Shown here: one piece after another, positions 8,683-16,678 of the stretch | Layout of the letters: each line of letters starts with the position of its first letter | Position numbering within the stretch: position 1 is the stretch's first letter | Assembly: GCF_003664035.1 (NCBI RefSeq) | Contig: NZ_RCCK01000010.1 | Coordinates: 1,488,001 to 1,552,000, forward strand | From: Pedobacter alluvionis | Lineage (GTDB): Bacteria; Bacteroidota; Bacteroidia; Sphingobacteriales; Sphingobacteriaceae | Direction: 5' to 3' | Length of the DNA stretch: 64,000 nt | The notes under the pieces: model-generated | Databases searched by the model: none | What the model saw: only the letters and a program-made list of their open reading frames with translations | What the model was told of the DNA's origin: nothing | Program-made: the position numbers and the translations under genes

Positions 8683-9181
8683 GCTTGTTGTGGTTTTTTT
8701 AATAATGAAGCTTTTGGCCTTTATATTTGATATTTCTAGTTGGCAATTGCTTTTAAACTGCGAAAGTAAATATTAAATATGAAACCGTTATGAATTTTCG
8801 TTAATTCCACGTGATTTGTCCCCCCGCGGTCGTCATCCTGAACTTGTTTCAGGATCTATTAATGCCATTATTTCCCAATATATCTTAGATCTTATTGTTT
8901 CCCGCTGATTTCGCAGATCTGCGCAGAATTAGATTTAAAGTCACTAAACCATTGTTCCTAAACCCGACAGCAGCGGTAGCGCCCGATTGAAAAGAGGGAC
9001 TATAGCGAATGGCGGGACTGAAGATGCCAAGAACTCCAGTCCTTTCCTTTCCAAATATTAAAGTATATGCCCATTTTTTCTTAAAATACTTGTCGACAGT
9101 CTGAGTGTAACGGAAGACTCTTCCTTTTATACCTTTATAATAAAAAAGATTCTTCACTGCGTTCAGAATGACAAAGAACTA
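8683..9181. other. Intergenic region with dispersed repeats
   Basis: No convincing gene. It carries a GTCATCCTGAACTTG-type repeat at about 8831-8861 and a related inverted pair at about 9100-9175 (CTGAGTGTAACGGAAGA against TCTTCACTGCGTTCAGA). These belong to the same dispersed family seen near 5904, 25720, 38632 and 54411. A minus-strand frame at 8885-9157 runs across the repeats and has no protein-like character. Confidence 0.6.
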
Positions 9182-10663
9182 TTACCTCACTTCCTGCATC
9201 AATCTCTTAACCAGTTGCGAAAAAATAATTAATGCCAAACCTGCAATTAAAGAGTACAAAGCCAATGCTTTGTAACCTTCGGTATAAGCCATTAATTTAG
9301 TTGGTAGTGAAGCATTGTCGATACTCGACATTTCTGCACCCAGTTTTCCGGCAGCCAATTGCCCAAAAGCACTTGATAAAAACCAAAGTCCCATCATCAT
9401 GCCGAACATTTTCTTTGGCGAGAGTTTGGTAATAATCGACATCCCAATTGGCCCTAAACAAAGCTCGCCAAGGGTTAACAATAAATAAGCCAGCGTAAAT
9501 ACATTTAACGAACTAATGCCTTGTACATTGGCGAAGAACCTGGTGGCATAAAAAACGTAAAAACTTAAAGCCAATAACAGGAAGCCGATCCCAAATTTTA
9601 CCACCGTATTGGGCTCTATTTTACGTTTGTATAGGCCAAGCCATAAAATGCCGACAATCGGACTAAAAACAATAACAAAAAACGAGTTAACACTATTGTT
9701 TACCACATTGGGATCGATATTAAAAAAGAGGATTTTATGATCCAGGTTGTCCTTTGCAAATAACGAAAGCGAACCGCCACTCTGTTCAGATATGGCCATA
9801 AAAATGAAGTAACAGAAGATAAAGACGAATGCCGCCAATAGTTTATATTGTGCTTTTTTATCTTTTATTTTAAAGGTTTCGTATAGGAAATAAACCAGGG
9901 CAACAACGCCTATGGTGTACATGAAATAATCAGTAAAGGCCGTGTTCTTTACCATGATATAAATCAATGGAATACACAGTATCGAACCCACATAAACGGC
10001 TATTTCCCATAGCTGCTGTTTTGATTTTTTAAGGTGTAGCAATGGTGAACTCCCGATAGGACCTAAGTGTTTTTTGGTAAAGATGAACGTGCCTAAGCCA
10101 AACATCATTACCAGGGCGGCAGATAAGAAACATAAATGCCAGTTGTAATATTTACCCAGATAAATACAGATGGCACCACCCAGTAAGCCACCTACATTAA
10201 TACCGGCATAAAAAAGTCCGTATCCTGCATCTCTGCGATTATCTTTCTCGTGGTATAATTCGCCAACCATTGATGAAACATTGGGTTTAAAAAAACCGGT
10301 TCCGATAATGGATAGGGTAATGCCTATATAAAATAAATCGTGTGGAGAGAGAGCCAGGATTAAGTTTCCAATAATCATTAGCGTTCCGCCCCAGAAAAGA
10401 GATTTTCTGAATCCTAAAATCTTATCGGCAAAAATACCACCTATAAAAGTGAAAGCATAAACAAAGGCTTGTATAGCACCGTACTGCAGGTTCGATTTTT
10501 GGTCGCTTAAACCCAGTTGTTCTACCATAAAGAAAGCCAATACCCCACGCATTCCATAAAAACAGAAACGCTCCCACATTTCTACCAACGATAAATGCCA
10601 GAGTTGTTTCGGGTATTTTCCTTCAAAATTCTGAATCTCTTCTATTGAAACTGTTTTTTCCAT
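9182..10663 (-). CDS. POT/PTR2 family peptide:proton symporter
   Basis: Inner-membrane major-facilitator protein importing di- or tripeptides with protons. The family signature ExxERF is present as E28-MW-E31-R32-F33 in the first helix. The second PTR2 signature reads GTGFFKPNVSSMVGELY (from about 120). Twelve or more hydrophobic helices are apparent over 493 residues. It is the downstream member of two consecutive POT genes, separated from the other by a hairpin terminator, so it probably has its own promoter within the 64-nt gap or depends on read-through. The peptide preference cannot be told. Confidence 0.88.
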   Translation of the reverse strand: MEKTVSIEEIQNFEGKYPKQLWHLSLVEMWERFCFYGMRGVLAFFMVEQLGLSDQKSNLQYGAIQAFVYAFTFIGGIFADKILGFRKSLFWGGTLMIIGNLILALSPHDLFYIGITLSIIGTGFFKPNVSSMVGELYHEKDNRRDAGYGLFYAGINVGGLLGGAICIYLGKYYNWHLCFLSAALVMMFGLGTFIFTKKHLGPIGSSPLLHLKKSKQQLWEIAVYVGSILCIPLIYIMVKNTAFTDYFMYTIGVVALVYFLYETFKIKDKKAQYKLLAAFVFIFCYFIFMAISEQSGGSLSLFAKDNLDHKILFFNIDPNVVNNSVNSFFVIVFSPIVGILWLGLYKRKIEPNTVVKFGIGFLLLALSFYVFYATRFFANVQGISSLNVFTLAYLLLTLGELCLGPIGMSIITKLSPKKMFGMMMGLWFLSSAFGQLAAGKLGAEMSSIDNASLPTKLMAYTEGYKALALYSLIAGLALIIFSQLVKRLMQEVR

Positions 10664-10680
10664 TAAATAGGTTTAAAAAT

Positions 10681-10708
10681 TAAAAGCCCGATAAAGATCG
10701 GGCTTTTA
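10681..10708 (-). terminator. Rho-independent terminator between the POT genes
   Basis: Inverted repeat TAAAAGCCCGAT (10681-10692) and its complement (10697-10708) with a 4-nt loop. On the minus strand it is followed by a T-rich run (ATTTTTAAACC). It lies 20 nt after the stop of the upstream POT gene. Confidence 0.8.
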
Positions 10709-10727
10709 GGTAAAAGTTATTTTTTTA

Positions 10728-12323
10728 TTAGTGAACACCGTGCATCCATTTGCGCAGAATAGGGCTTATGGCAAACATAATTAAACCTGCTACAATTGGT
10801 ATTATGGTGAATATTAGGAAGAAAGTCGAAATTGAATAAGCAGCGCTTATTTTGTCAATTAATGATCCTGTAGCTCCGGCCAGGTAATTACCAATGGCAG
10901 TACAGGTAAAAAATACACCAAACATTAAACCCACAAGGTTTGAAGGTGCAAGCTTACTTACATACGATAGTCCAACAGGAGAGATACATAACTCGCCAAC
11001 AGTATGGAAGAAATAGGCAAAAATTAACCAGAATAAACTTACTTGCGCTGAAGTGGCTCCTTGTGGAATAGACGAACCGCCATAAGCTAAGCCTGCGAAA
11101 CCAATACCTACAAAAATTAAACCGAAGCCAAATTTTACTGGCCCGCTTGGGTTAAATTTGGTTTCCCATATTTTAGAAACAATAGGCGCCAGGGATACGA
11201 TAAAGAATGAGTTTAATACACTAAACCAGGAAGCCGGAACTTCGGTACTTACAGACCCCATTTCTCTGCTTACTTTCCAGATGGCCAATACCCAGATAAT
11301 GGCAAAACTCAATAATGTAAATAAAATAGTTGCTGGATATTTCTTGAAAATTTTGCCTGCTAATGAAAACAGCACAAAAGTTACGGCTACCAATGGAAAT
11401 ATGGTCAGGATGGCATCAACCCATTTAAAGGTTGTAGCTGCTCCTCCTGTTAAGTTTCTTAAGGTGTAATCTTTTGCAAAAATCGTCATCGATCCGCCTG
11501 CCTGCTCAAATACCATCCAGAAGAAAATGGTAAAAATAGACAAAATGGCGATTACCCATAAGCGTTGACTTCTAACTTTTTTAGGAATTTCTTCTACCGT
11601 TGGATCTGCTTTTTCTACTGCTTTAGTTTTATCAACTGCCGAACCAATTACACCGAATATTTTTTGTCCGAAATAAAACTGTAGCATTCCGAAAAGCATA
11701 AATACGCCAGCTAAGCCGAAACCATAATGCCAACCTACTTTTTCGCCAATATAACCGCACATTAACATCCCGATAAATGCACCGGAATTGATACCCATGT
11801 AAAATATGGCATAAGCACTATCTTTTTTATCGCTAATAGGGGGGTAAAGTTTACCTACAATTGAAGAAATATTTGGTTTAAAAAATCCGTTACCAATAAT
11901 TAATAAAAGCAAACCAACATAGAAAAAATTGGTGCTAACCCCTTCAAGAGCCATTGCAGCGTGACCGAGCGTCATAATAAAAGCACCGATAATCACCGCT
12001 TTTCTATAACCTGTAAATCTATCGGCAATTAAACCACCAAGTATTGGTGTAAAGTATACCAAACCGGTATAAATAGCATAAAGCTGTAAGGCTTCAGGCC
12101 GTGGCCAACCCCAGCCGTTTTTGCTCAGATCGCTAATCAGGAACAAAACCAAAATGGCCCGCATTCCGTAATAACTGAATCTCTCCCACATTTCGGTAAA
12201 AAAGAGTACAAAAAGGCCAACCGGATGGCTAAATAATTTTTCAGGAGAAACCCCTTGACTGGTTAAGTGGAGGTCTAGTTCCTTATCATGGTCAATACTA
12301 ATGGTTTCATTAGATGTTTGCAT
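10728..12323 (-). CDS. POT/PTR2 family peptide:proton symporter
   Basis: Second proton-coupled oligopeptide transporter, 531 residues. The ExxERF signature is E44-MW-E47-R48-F49 within TEMWERFSYYGMRA, and the PTR2 signature reads GNGFFKPNISSIVGKLYPP. It has a cytoplasmic N-terminal extension of about 30 residues and a predicted long loop near 230-250. It resembles the neighbouring POT gene clearly in these motifs but differs in loops and length, which suggests an old tandem duplication with divergence of substrate range. Confidence 0.88.
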   Translation of the reverse strand: MQTSNETISIDHDKELDLHLTSQGVSPEKLFSHPVGLFVLFFTEMWERFSYYGMRAILVLFLISDLSKNGWGWPRPEALQLYAIYTGLVYFTPILGGLIADRFTGYRKAVIIGAFIMTLGHAAMALEGVSTNFFYVGLLLLIIGNGFFKPNISSIVGKLYPPISDKKDSAYAIFYMGINSGAFIGMLMCGYIGEKVGWHYGFGLAGVFMLFGMLQFYFGQKIFGVIGSAVDKTKAVEKADPTVEEIPKKVRSQRLWVIAILSIFTIFFWMVFEQAGGSMTIFAKDYTLRNLTGGAATTFKWVDAILTIFPLVAVTFVLFSLAGKIFKKYPATILFTLLSFAIIWVLAIWKVSREMGSVSTEVPASWFSVLNSFFIVSLAPIVSKIWETKFNPSGPVKFGFGLIFVGIGFAGLAYGGSSIPQGATSAQVSLFWLIFAYFFHTVGELCISPVGLSYVSKLAPSNLVGLMFGVFFTCTAIGNYLAGATGSLIDKISAAYSISTFFLIFTIIPIVAGLIMFAISPILRKWMHGVH

Positions 12324-12459
12324 AAAACATTTGTTGGTTTTAGTTTATGAATTCAGAATTTGTGTGTTGTTTAAGCTAGTTAGCAGGGCGCAATATAGTG
12401 AGCGATTGCCAAACTCACAAATTTTTAAGTAAGGAGTAAGGTAAATGGTTTGTTAAGAA

Positions 12460-13356
12460 TTAAAACTTTCTGATGGGTTTAACATTTTTCTTTGGGTCTG
12501 CATAAAGTTCATCACTCGAATTTGGATCATTGTTAAGGATAATATCTTCTTGCAATTTTAGCCTTCCACCGATAATTTTAAAGCCATCAAAAGTGCCGTC
12601 TGATCCGTAATATTCAAACTTTCCCTTAATTTCTGGATCAAAAGAAGCAAGATGGTCAAATACAATCATGCCTGCTTTCAAATCCGTTTTTAAAGTCATG
12701 GCATTTGATTTAGCATACTCAAATATGATCCTGTTTTTTCCTTTTAGTTCTTTGCCGTCAAAAACAGGCGCGCCGAAGGTGAGCTTATCCTTATCAAAAG
12801 AAAGAATATCGATTACCTTTTTAGTGGTCATTTGGGTATTACCCTTCCAGCCTAAAAGTATATAATAAGGCAATCGGTTTCCGCTGGTTACCGGAACAAT
12901 TTCGTAATACCTGGCACCAAACCATTTCTGATTATTGGTAATGACATTGGGATCGCCAAGATTTTCGGTCTGATCAATTAAGGGGTAAAGTTTCAACGGG
13001 CCATTTTTTGTATTCATCTGAATGGCGCCATAATAGCGGTATGTGCCGTTTTCGAGCAGTACATACCAACTCAAAATCCTAAAAGCCTGATCAGGTGATT
13101 TAATTACCGATACATTTTTAAGCGAATCTAAAGGATAAGAAAAAGAATTAGATACTTTTAATGCCTCAACCAATGTTTTTACAAAACTGCCGTTTATATC
13201 TAATTTTTGAGCATCGCTTTGCGCAGAAACAACCCTTGCCGATATTTTAATCAGTGTATCCTGAAAAACATTTAAAGTATTTGGTGATTGCTGTGCTTTT
13301 ACACTAAAGCCTAACGTTCCAATAATTAAAAGGATGTAAAATCTGATAACTTTCAT
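12460..13356 (-). CDS. Exported conserved hypothetical protein
   Basis: A 298-residue protein with a clear N-terminal signal sequence (hydrophobic segment IRFYILLIIGTLGFSVKA, cleavage after about 21), so it is periplasmic or surface exposed. The remainder is a beta-rich soluble region with no catalytic motif that I recognise. The gene ends 35 nt upstream-side of the thiolase terminal region and is oriented the same way, but the 100-nt gap on its 5' side and the unrelated neighbour give no functional clue. A conserved unknown of Bacteroidota is the most that can be said. Confidence 0.7.
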   Translation of the reverse strand: MKVIRFYILLIIGTLGFSVKAQQSPNTLNVFQDTLIKISARVVSAQSDAQKLDINGSFVKTLVEALKVSNSFSYPLDSLKNVSVIKSPDQAFRILSWYVLLENGTYRYYGAIQMNTKNGPLKLYPLIDQTENLGDPNVITNNQKWFGARYYEIVPVTSGNRLPYYILLGWKGNTQMTTKKVIDILSFDKDKLTFGAPVFDGKELKGKNRIIFEYAKSNAMTLKTDLKAGMIVFDHLASFDPEIKGKFEYYGSDGTFDGFKIIGGRLKLQEDIILNNDPNSSDELYADPKKNVKPIRKF

Positions 13357-13391
13357 ACAATCAAATGCGCCATACGCTGCAAAACCAAAGA

Positions 13392-14567
13392 TTATAATTT
13401 CTCGATAACGAGTGCACTTGCGCCACCACCACCATTACAGATTCCGGCTACACCGATTTTTCCGTTATTTTGCGCCAAAACCGAAAGTAAGGTGACTACA
13501 ATCCGCGCACCCGATGCGCCAAGTGGGTGACCTAAGGAAACGGCACCACCATTTACGTTAACCTGGTTGTCGTTTAGTTCTAAAAGTTGATTATTTGCGA
13601 TAGAAACTACAGAAAAGGCTTCGTTGATCTCAAAATAATCTACATCTTTTATGTTGATACCGGCTTTGTGTAATGCTAATGGAATTGCTTTTGATGGTGC
13701 GGTTGTAAACCATTCTGGTGCCTGTTGTGCATCAGCGTAACCCAAAATTTTAGCTAAAGGTGTTAAGCCTAGTTCTTTTGCTTTATCTGCACTCATTAGA
13801 ACCAATGCCGCTGCGCCATCGTTTAAAGTTGATGCGTTTGCTGCAGTTACGGTTCCATCTTTTTTGAAAACAGGTTTAAGTGAAGGTATTTTATCAAATT
13901 TAACCGCTGTGGGCTCATCATCGGTATCAACCAATGTAATCTCGCCTTTACGGTCTTTAACCTCTATGGCTATAATTTCATCGGCAAATTTCCCTGAAGT
14001 TTGTGCGTTTTGTGCTCTTTTGTACGATTCGATGGCAAAATTATCCTGTTCTTCGCGACTAATGTGGCATTCGGTAGCGCAAAGTTCGGCTGCAGACCCC
14101 ATGTGGTAATCGTTGTAAACATCCCAAAGGCCATCTTTTACTAAACCGTCTGTAACCTGTCCGTGGCCCAGGCGATAACCGTTTCTTGCCTTATCCAGGT
14201 AGTAGGGAACATTGCTCATGCTTTCCATGCCACCAGCAACAATAATTTCATTATCGCCATTTGCAATGCTTTGTGCGGCAAGCATAATTGCTTTTGTACC
14301 CGAAGCACATACTTTATTTATGGTTGTGGCAGGTAAATCTGGTAATCCGGCAAATTTTGCAGCCTGTGTAGCAGGTGCTTGTCCAACGTTAGCTGATAAA
14401 ACATTACCCATATATACTTCCTGGATCTGTTCTGGTTTAAGGCCAGCTTTTTCAATGGCTGCTTTAATGGCAAAACCACCGAGTTGAGTAGCAGAAAATT
14501 GAGCTAATGAGCCTCCAAAACTACCTATAGGTGTTCTCACAGCTGATACAATAACAACTTCTTTCAT
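13392..14567 (-). CDS. Acetyl-CoA C-acetyltransferase (thiolase II)
   Basis: Condenses two acetyl-CoA to acetoacetyl-CoA, or the reverse, in fatty-acid, ketone-body or polyhydroxyalkanoate metabolism. The catalytic triad is visible: nucleophile C87 in NKVCASGTKA, H347 in SLGHPLGASGAR, and C377 in GICNGGGGAS. The NEAFS motif is also present. The length of 391 residues is normal. Sequence style fits biosynthetic AtoB/PhaA-type thiolases more than FadA, but no reductase or synthase gene is adjacent to fix the pathway. Confidence 0.92.
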   Translation of the reverse strand: MKEVVIVSAVRTPIGSFGGSLAQFSATQLGGFAIKAAIEKAGLKPEQIQEVYMGNVLSANVGQAPATQAAKFAGLPDLPATTINKVCASGTKAIMLAAQSIANGDNEIIVAGGMESMSNVPYYLDKARNGYRLGHGQVTDGLVKDGLWDVYNDYHMGSAAELCATECHISREEQDNFAIESYKRAQNAQTSGKFADEIIAIEVKDRKGEITLVDTDDEPTAVKFDKIPSLKPVFKKDGTVTAANASTLNDGAAALVLMSADKAKELGLTPLAKILGYADAQQAPEWFTTAPSKAIPLALHKAGINIKDVDYFEINEAFSVVSIANNQLLELNDNQVNVNGGAVSLGHPLGASGARIVVTLLSVLAQNNGKIGVAGICNGGGGASALVIEKL

Positions 14568-14952
14568 GTAAACTAATTTTTATGAATTTTTGGTTAGGCC
14601 GCTAAGTTAGTCAAACCCCGCAGGTTTCCAAAAACTATGAGGTTTAAAAATAACGTTTAAGGAATGATTTTAGCACATTTGAAATAATAAGTTTTTAATA
14701 GGTTTTGGAAAGGTGCTGTAGTGTTTCTTGGGGTTGGTTTAGTCCTGCTGTTCGCTGTAGCCCTCATGCTTCGGGGCTGTCGCTGCCATCAGGTTTAAAT
14801 TACCTGGGCTGGTGGTTCTTTGGCCAGGTTGCTTTTCCAGTGCTGATTACTCCCCTCCTTGTTTTAAGGAGGGGTGCCCGCAGGGTGGGGTGGTTAAATA
14901 ATGTGAGGTTATTTGGAGCCCGATCCTTGCTTAGCTTGGGGAACGCCCAATT
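14568..14952. other. Intergenic region without a gene
   Basis: No supported gene. It includes a CTCCTTGTTTTAAGGAGGGG hairpin-like stretch at about 14856-14876, of the kind found repeatedly in genomes of this group. The plus-strand frame at 14705-14959 is low-complexity and runs into the heptamer array. Confidence 0.5.
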
Positions 14953-15008
14953 CAGTTAGCAGTTAGCAGTTAGCAGTTAACAGTTATCGGTTGGCAATTT
15001 TCAGTTTT
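14953..15008. repeat. CAGTTAG heptamer tandem array
   Basis: Consecutive 7-bp units: CAGTTAG three times, then CAGTTAA, CAGTTAT, CGGTTGG, CAATTTT and CAGTTTT. The array runs up to and into the stop codon of the Arc-type gene (15007-15009). This is the second heptamer array in the window that touches the 3' end of a minus-strand gene. Confidence 0.8.
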
Positions 15009-15174
15009 ATTCTTCTTTTGCTTTTCCCTTCTTTCGCGATTTTAATGCCTGCGTGAGTAGAAACTCGATCTGCCCGTTTGTACTTCTAAACTCATCGGCA
15101 GCCCAGGTTTCCACTTCTTTTAATAAAGCAGGACTAATTCTTAATACAAAAGCTTTTTTATCTTTCTCCGCCAT
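15007..15174 (-). CDS. Arc-type ribbon-helix-helix DNA-binding protein
   Basis: A 55-residue protein, MAEKDKKAFVLRISPAL at the start, with the pattern of Arc-like ribbon-helix-helix proteins. It has a short beta strand (KAFVLRI), helix 1 (PALLKEVETWAADEF) and helix 2 after a turn (STNGQIEFLLTQALK), then a basic tail. It should dimerise and bind DNA. It is the last gene of a three-gene operon, starting 2 nt after the stop of the two-TM protein, itself close behind the SPFH gene. This conserved arrangement suggests that it regulates, or is functionally tied to, the SPFH membrane protein. The stop codon abuts a heptamer repeat. Confidence 0.8.
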   Translation of the reverse strand: MAEKDKKAFVLRISPALLKEVETWAADEFRSTNGQIEFLLTQALKSRKKGKAKEE

Positions 15175-15176
15175 TC

Positions 15177-15698
15177 TTATTGTATTGCTTGTATATTATA
15201 CCTCGTTTTTAAATTAATCAAAAACATCTCCAGATCTTCTATTTTATTAGAACTGAACAACAGCTTTTTACCGTTTTTAAATTCCAGTTGCAATCCTCTG
15301 TTTTTATCGTTTAATAAATAAGCCTTATCTTTAATTTTAAACCAGAGCCGATTTTTTACGCCATAACCCCCGTATTCAGAAAATGCATCGTACTTCCTGA
15401 TGTACGCTTTTTCAATACGCTCCCAACGGAAATGACTTGATGTAAAGTGAAAGGGGGGATACCGGAAAGAAACCTCTTCAGGTGTTATTTTTAGGGTGAG
15501 CTTATGCTGTTGCACTAAAAAAATGATTAAAAACGGAGATAGGAGCGCCAAAACCGGGGCGAAGTACATTTCTTTAAGTTCAGCGATACTTAAGCCGTTA
15601 TTCTGAAAAATAAGTAGGGCCGCTGTTGGAAATATAGTGGCTGCCGTAACCAGATAAAGCCACCAGATCTTCAATCCATGTTTTTCTTCAAATTCCAT
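15177..15698 (-). CDS. Two-TM protein with PH-like cytoplasmic domain
   Basis: A 173-residue membrane protein. Two hydrophobic helices near the N-terminus (about 12-31 and 46-63) are followed by a beta-rich region of about 100 residues with alternating hydrophobics (LTLKITPEEVSFRYPP, FRWERIEKAYIRKYD), resembling bacterial PH-like or DUF-type membrane-anchored domains. The gene lies between SPFH and Arc-type genes with 4-nt and 2-nt spacing, so it is very likely part of the same unit. Precise function unknown. Confidence 0.75.
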   Translation of the reverse strand: MEFEEKHGLKIWWLYLVTAATIFPTAALLIFQNNGLSIAELKEMYFAPVLALLSPFLIIFLVQQHKLTLKITPEEVSFRYPPFHFTSSHFRWERIEKAYIRKYDAFSEYGGYGVKNRLWFKIKDKAYLLNDKNRGLQLEFKNGKKLLFSSNKIEDLEMFLINLKTRYNIQAIQ

Positions 15699-15702
15699 TA
15701 GC

Positions 15703-16560
15703 TTAATTATACAAAGTTCCGGTGTTTACTACAGGTTGTACATGGCGATCCCCGCATAAAACCACCAATAAATTGCTTACCATGGCTGCTTTACGCTCTT
15801 CATCCAGATCAACAATCCCTTTTTGTGATAATTTCTCTAATGCCATTTCTACCATACCTACGGCGCCTTCAACAATTAATTTACGGGCTGCAATTACTGC
15901 TGTGGCCTGTTGGCGCTGTAACATGGCACTGGCAATTTCCGGCGCATAAGCCAAATGCGAAATCCTGGCCTCTAAAACTTCGATGCCTGCGCGGGATAAA
16001 CGTTCGTTCAGCTCGTTTTCTAAAAGTTCACTTACTTTTTCAGCGCCATCTTTTAAGGTAATGCTGGTTTCTTCCCCTTCAGCATGGTCGTATGGGAAGA
16101 TATTGGCTAAATGCCTTACAGCAGCTTCACTCTGAATGTTTACATATTGCATGTAGTTTTCTACAGAGAAAACAGCTTTGGCAGTTTCGTTTACTTTCCA
16201 AACCACCACAGCGGCAATTTCGATCGGGTTGCCCAGTTTGTCGTTAACCTTTAACTGCTGCCCGTTTAAATTGTTGGCTTTTAACGATAAGCGTCTTTTT
16301 GTGGTTAAGGGATTTACCCAGAAAAAACCATCGGCTTTTACCGTGCCGATATATTTTCCGAACAGGGTAAGTACCATCGATTGGTTGGGGTTAATGATTA
16401 AAAAGCCCGGAAATAGTAAAAATATATCTATGGCTAATAAAATCCCTCCCCAGAGAAAAATTTCTGAAACAAAGCAGAAAATGGAAGCAGCCAGCAACAA
16501 TATGCTTATTGCGAATGTTAAATAACCAGATGGCGGATTAATAATTTTTTCTTGATACAT
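15703..16560 (-). CDS. SPFH (stomatin/flotillin-like) membrane protein
   Basis: Membrane-anchored scaffold protein of the SPFH/band-7 superfamily. With the start at 16560 ([14 protein letters not shown]) it has 285 residues: two close hydrophobic segments near the N-terminus, then the SPFH domain ([21 protein letters not shown] and onward, about 60-215) and an Ala/Glu-rich helical tail. An in-frame start at 16617 would add 19 residues with no family match, so it is rejected. It heads an operon with a two-TM protein and an Arc-type regulator. Such proteins organise membrane microdomains or protease complexes; the partner here is unknown. Confidence 0.85.
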   Translation of the reverse strand: MYQEKIINPPSGYLTFAISILLLAASIFCFVSEIFLWGGILLAIDIFLLFPGFLIINPNQSMVLTLFGKYIGTVKADGFFWVNPLTTKRRLSLKANNLNGQQLKVNDKLGNPIEIAAVVVWKVNETAKAVFSVENYMQYVNIQSEAAVRHLANIFPYDHAEGEETSITLKDGAEKVSELLENELNERLSRAGIEVLEARISHLAYAPEIASAMLQRQQATAVIAARKLIVEGAVGMVEMALEKLSQKGIVDLDEERKAAMVSNLLVVLCGDRHVQPVVNTGTLYN

Positions 16561-16648
16561 AATTGATATTAATTTGATATCATAAAGTAAAATATAAAAT
16601 CTGGTAATTGCAAACAAAACCCGTAAAATGTATATTAGATAAAAATGC

Positions 16649-16656
16649 TATTTTTG
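16649..16656 (+). promoter_or_regulatory. Candidate -7 element of the pgpH-like gene
   Basis: TATTTTTG at 16649-16656 matches the TAnnTTTG consensus and lies 22 nt before the TTG start. No good -33 TTTG is present at the right distance, so the call is weak. Confidence 0.3.
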
Positions 16657-16678
16657 ACAGTACAATAATTACATCGTT

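Noticed and set aside
8885..9157. Minus-strand 90-codon frame
   Set aside because: It spans dispersed repeats, ends in repeat DNA and has no protein-like pattern.
14705..14959. Plus-strand 84-codon frame
   Set aside because: It covers low-complexity intergenic DNA, a hairpin and the heptamer array; no start signal.
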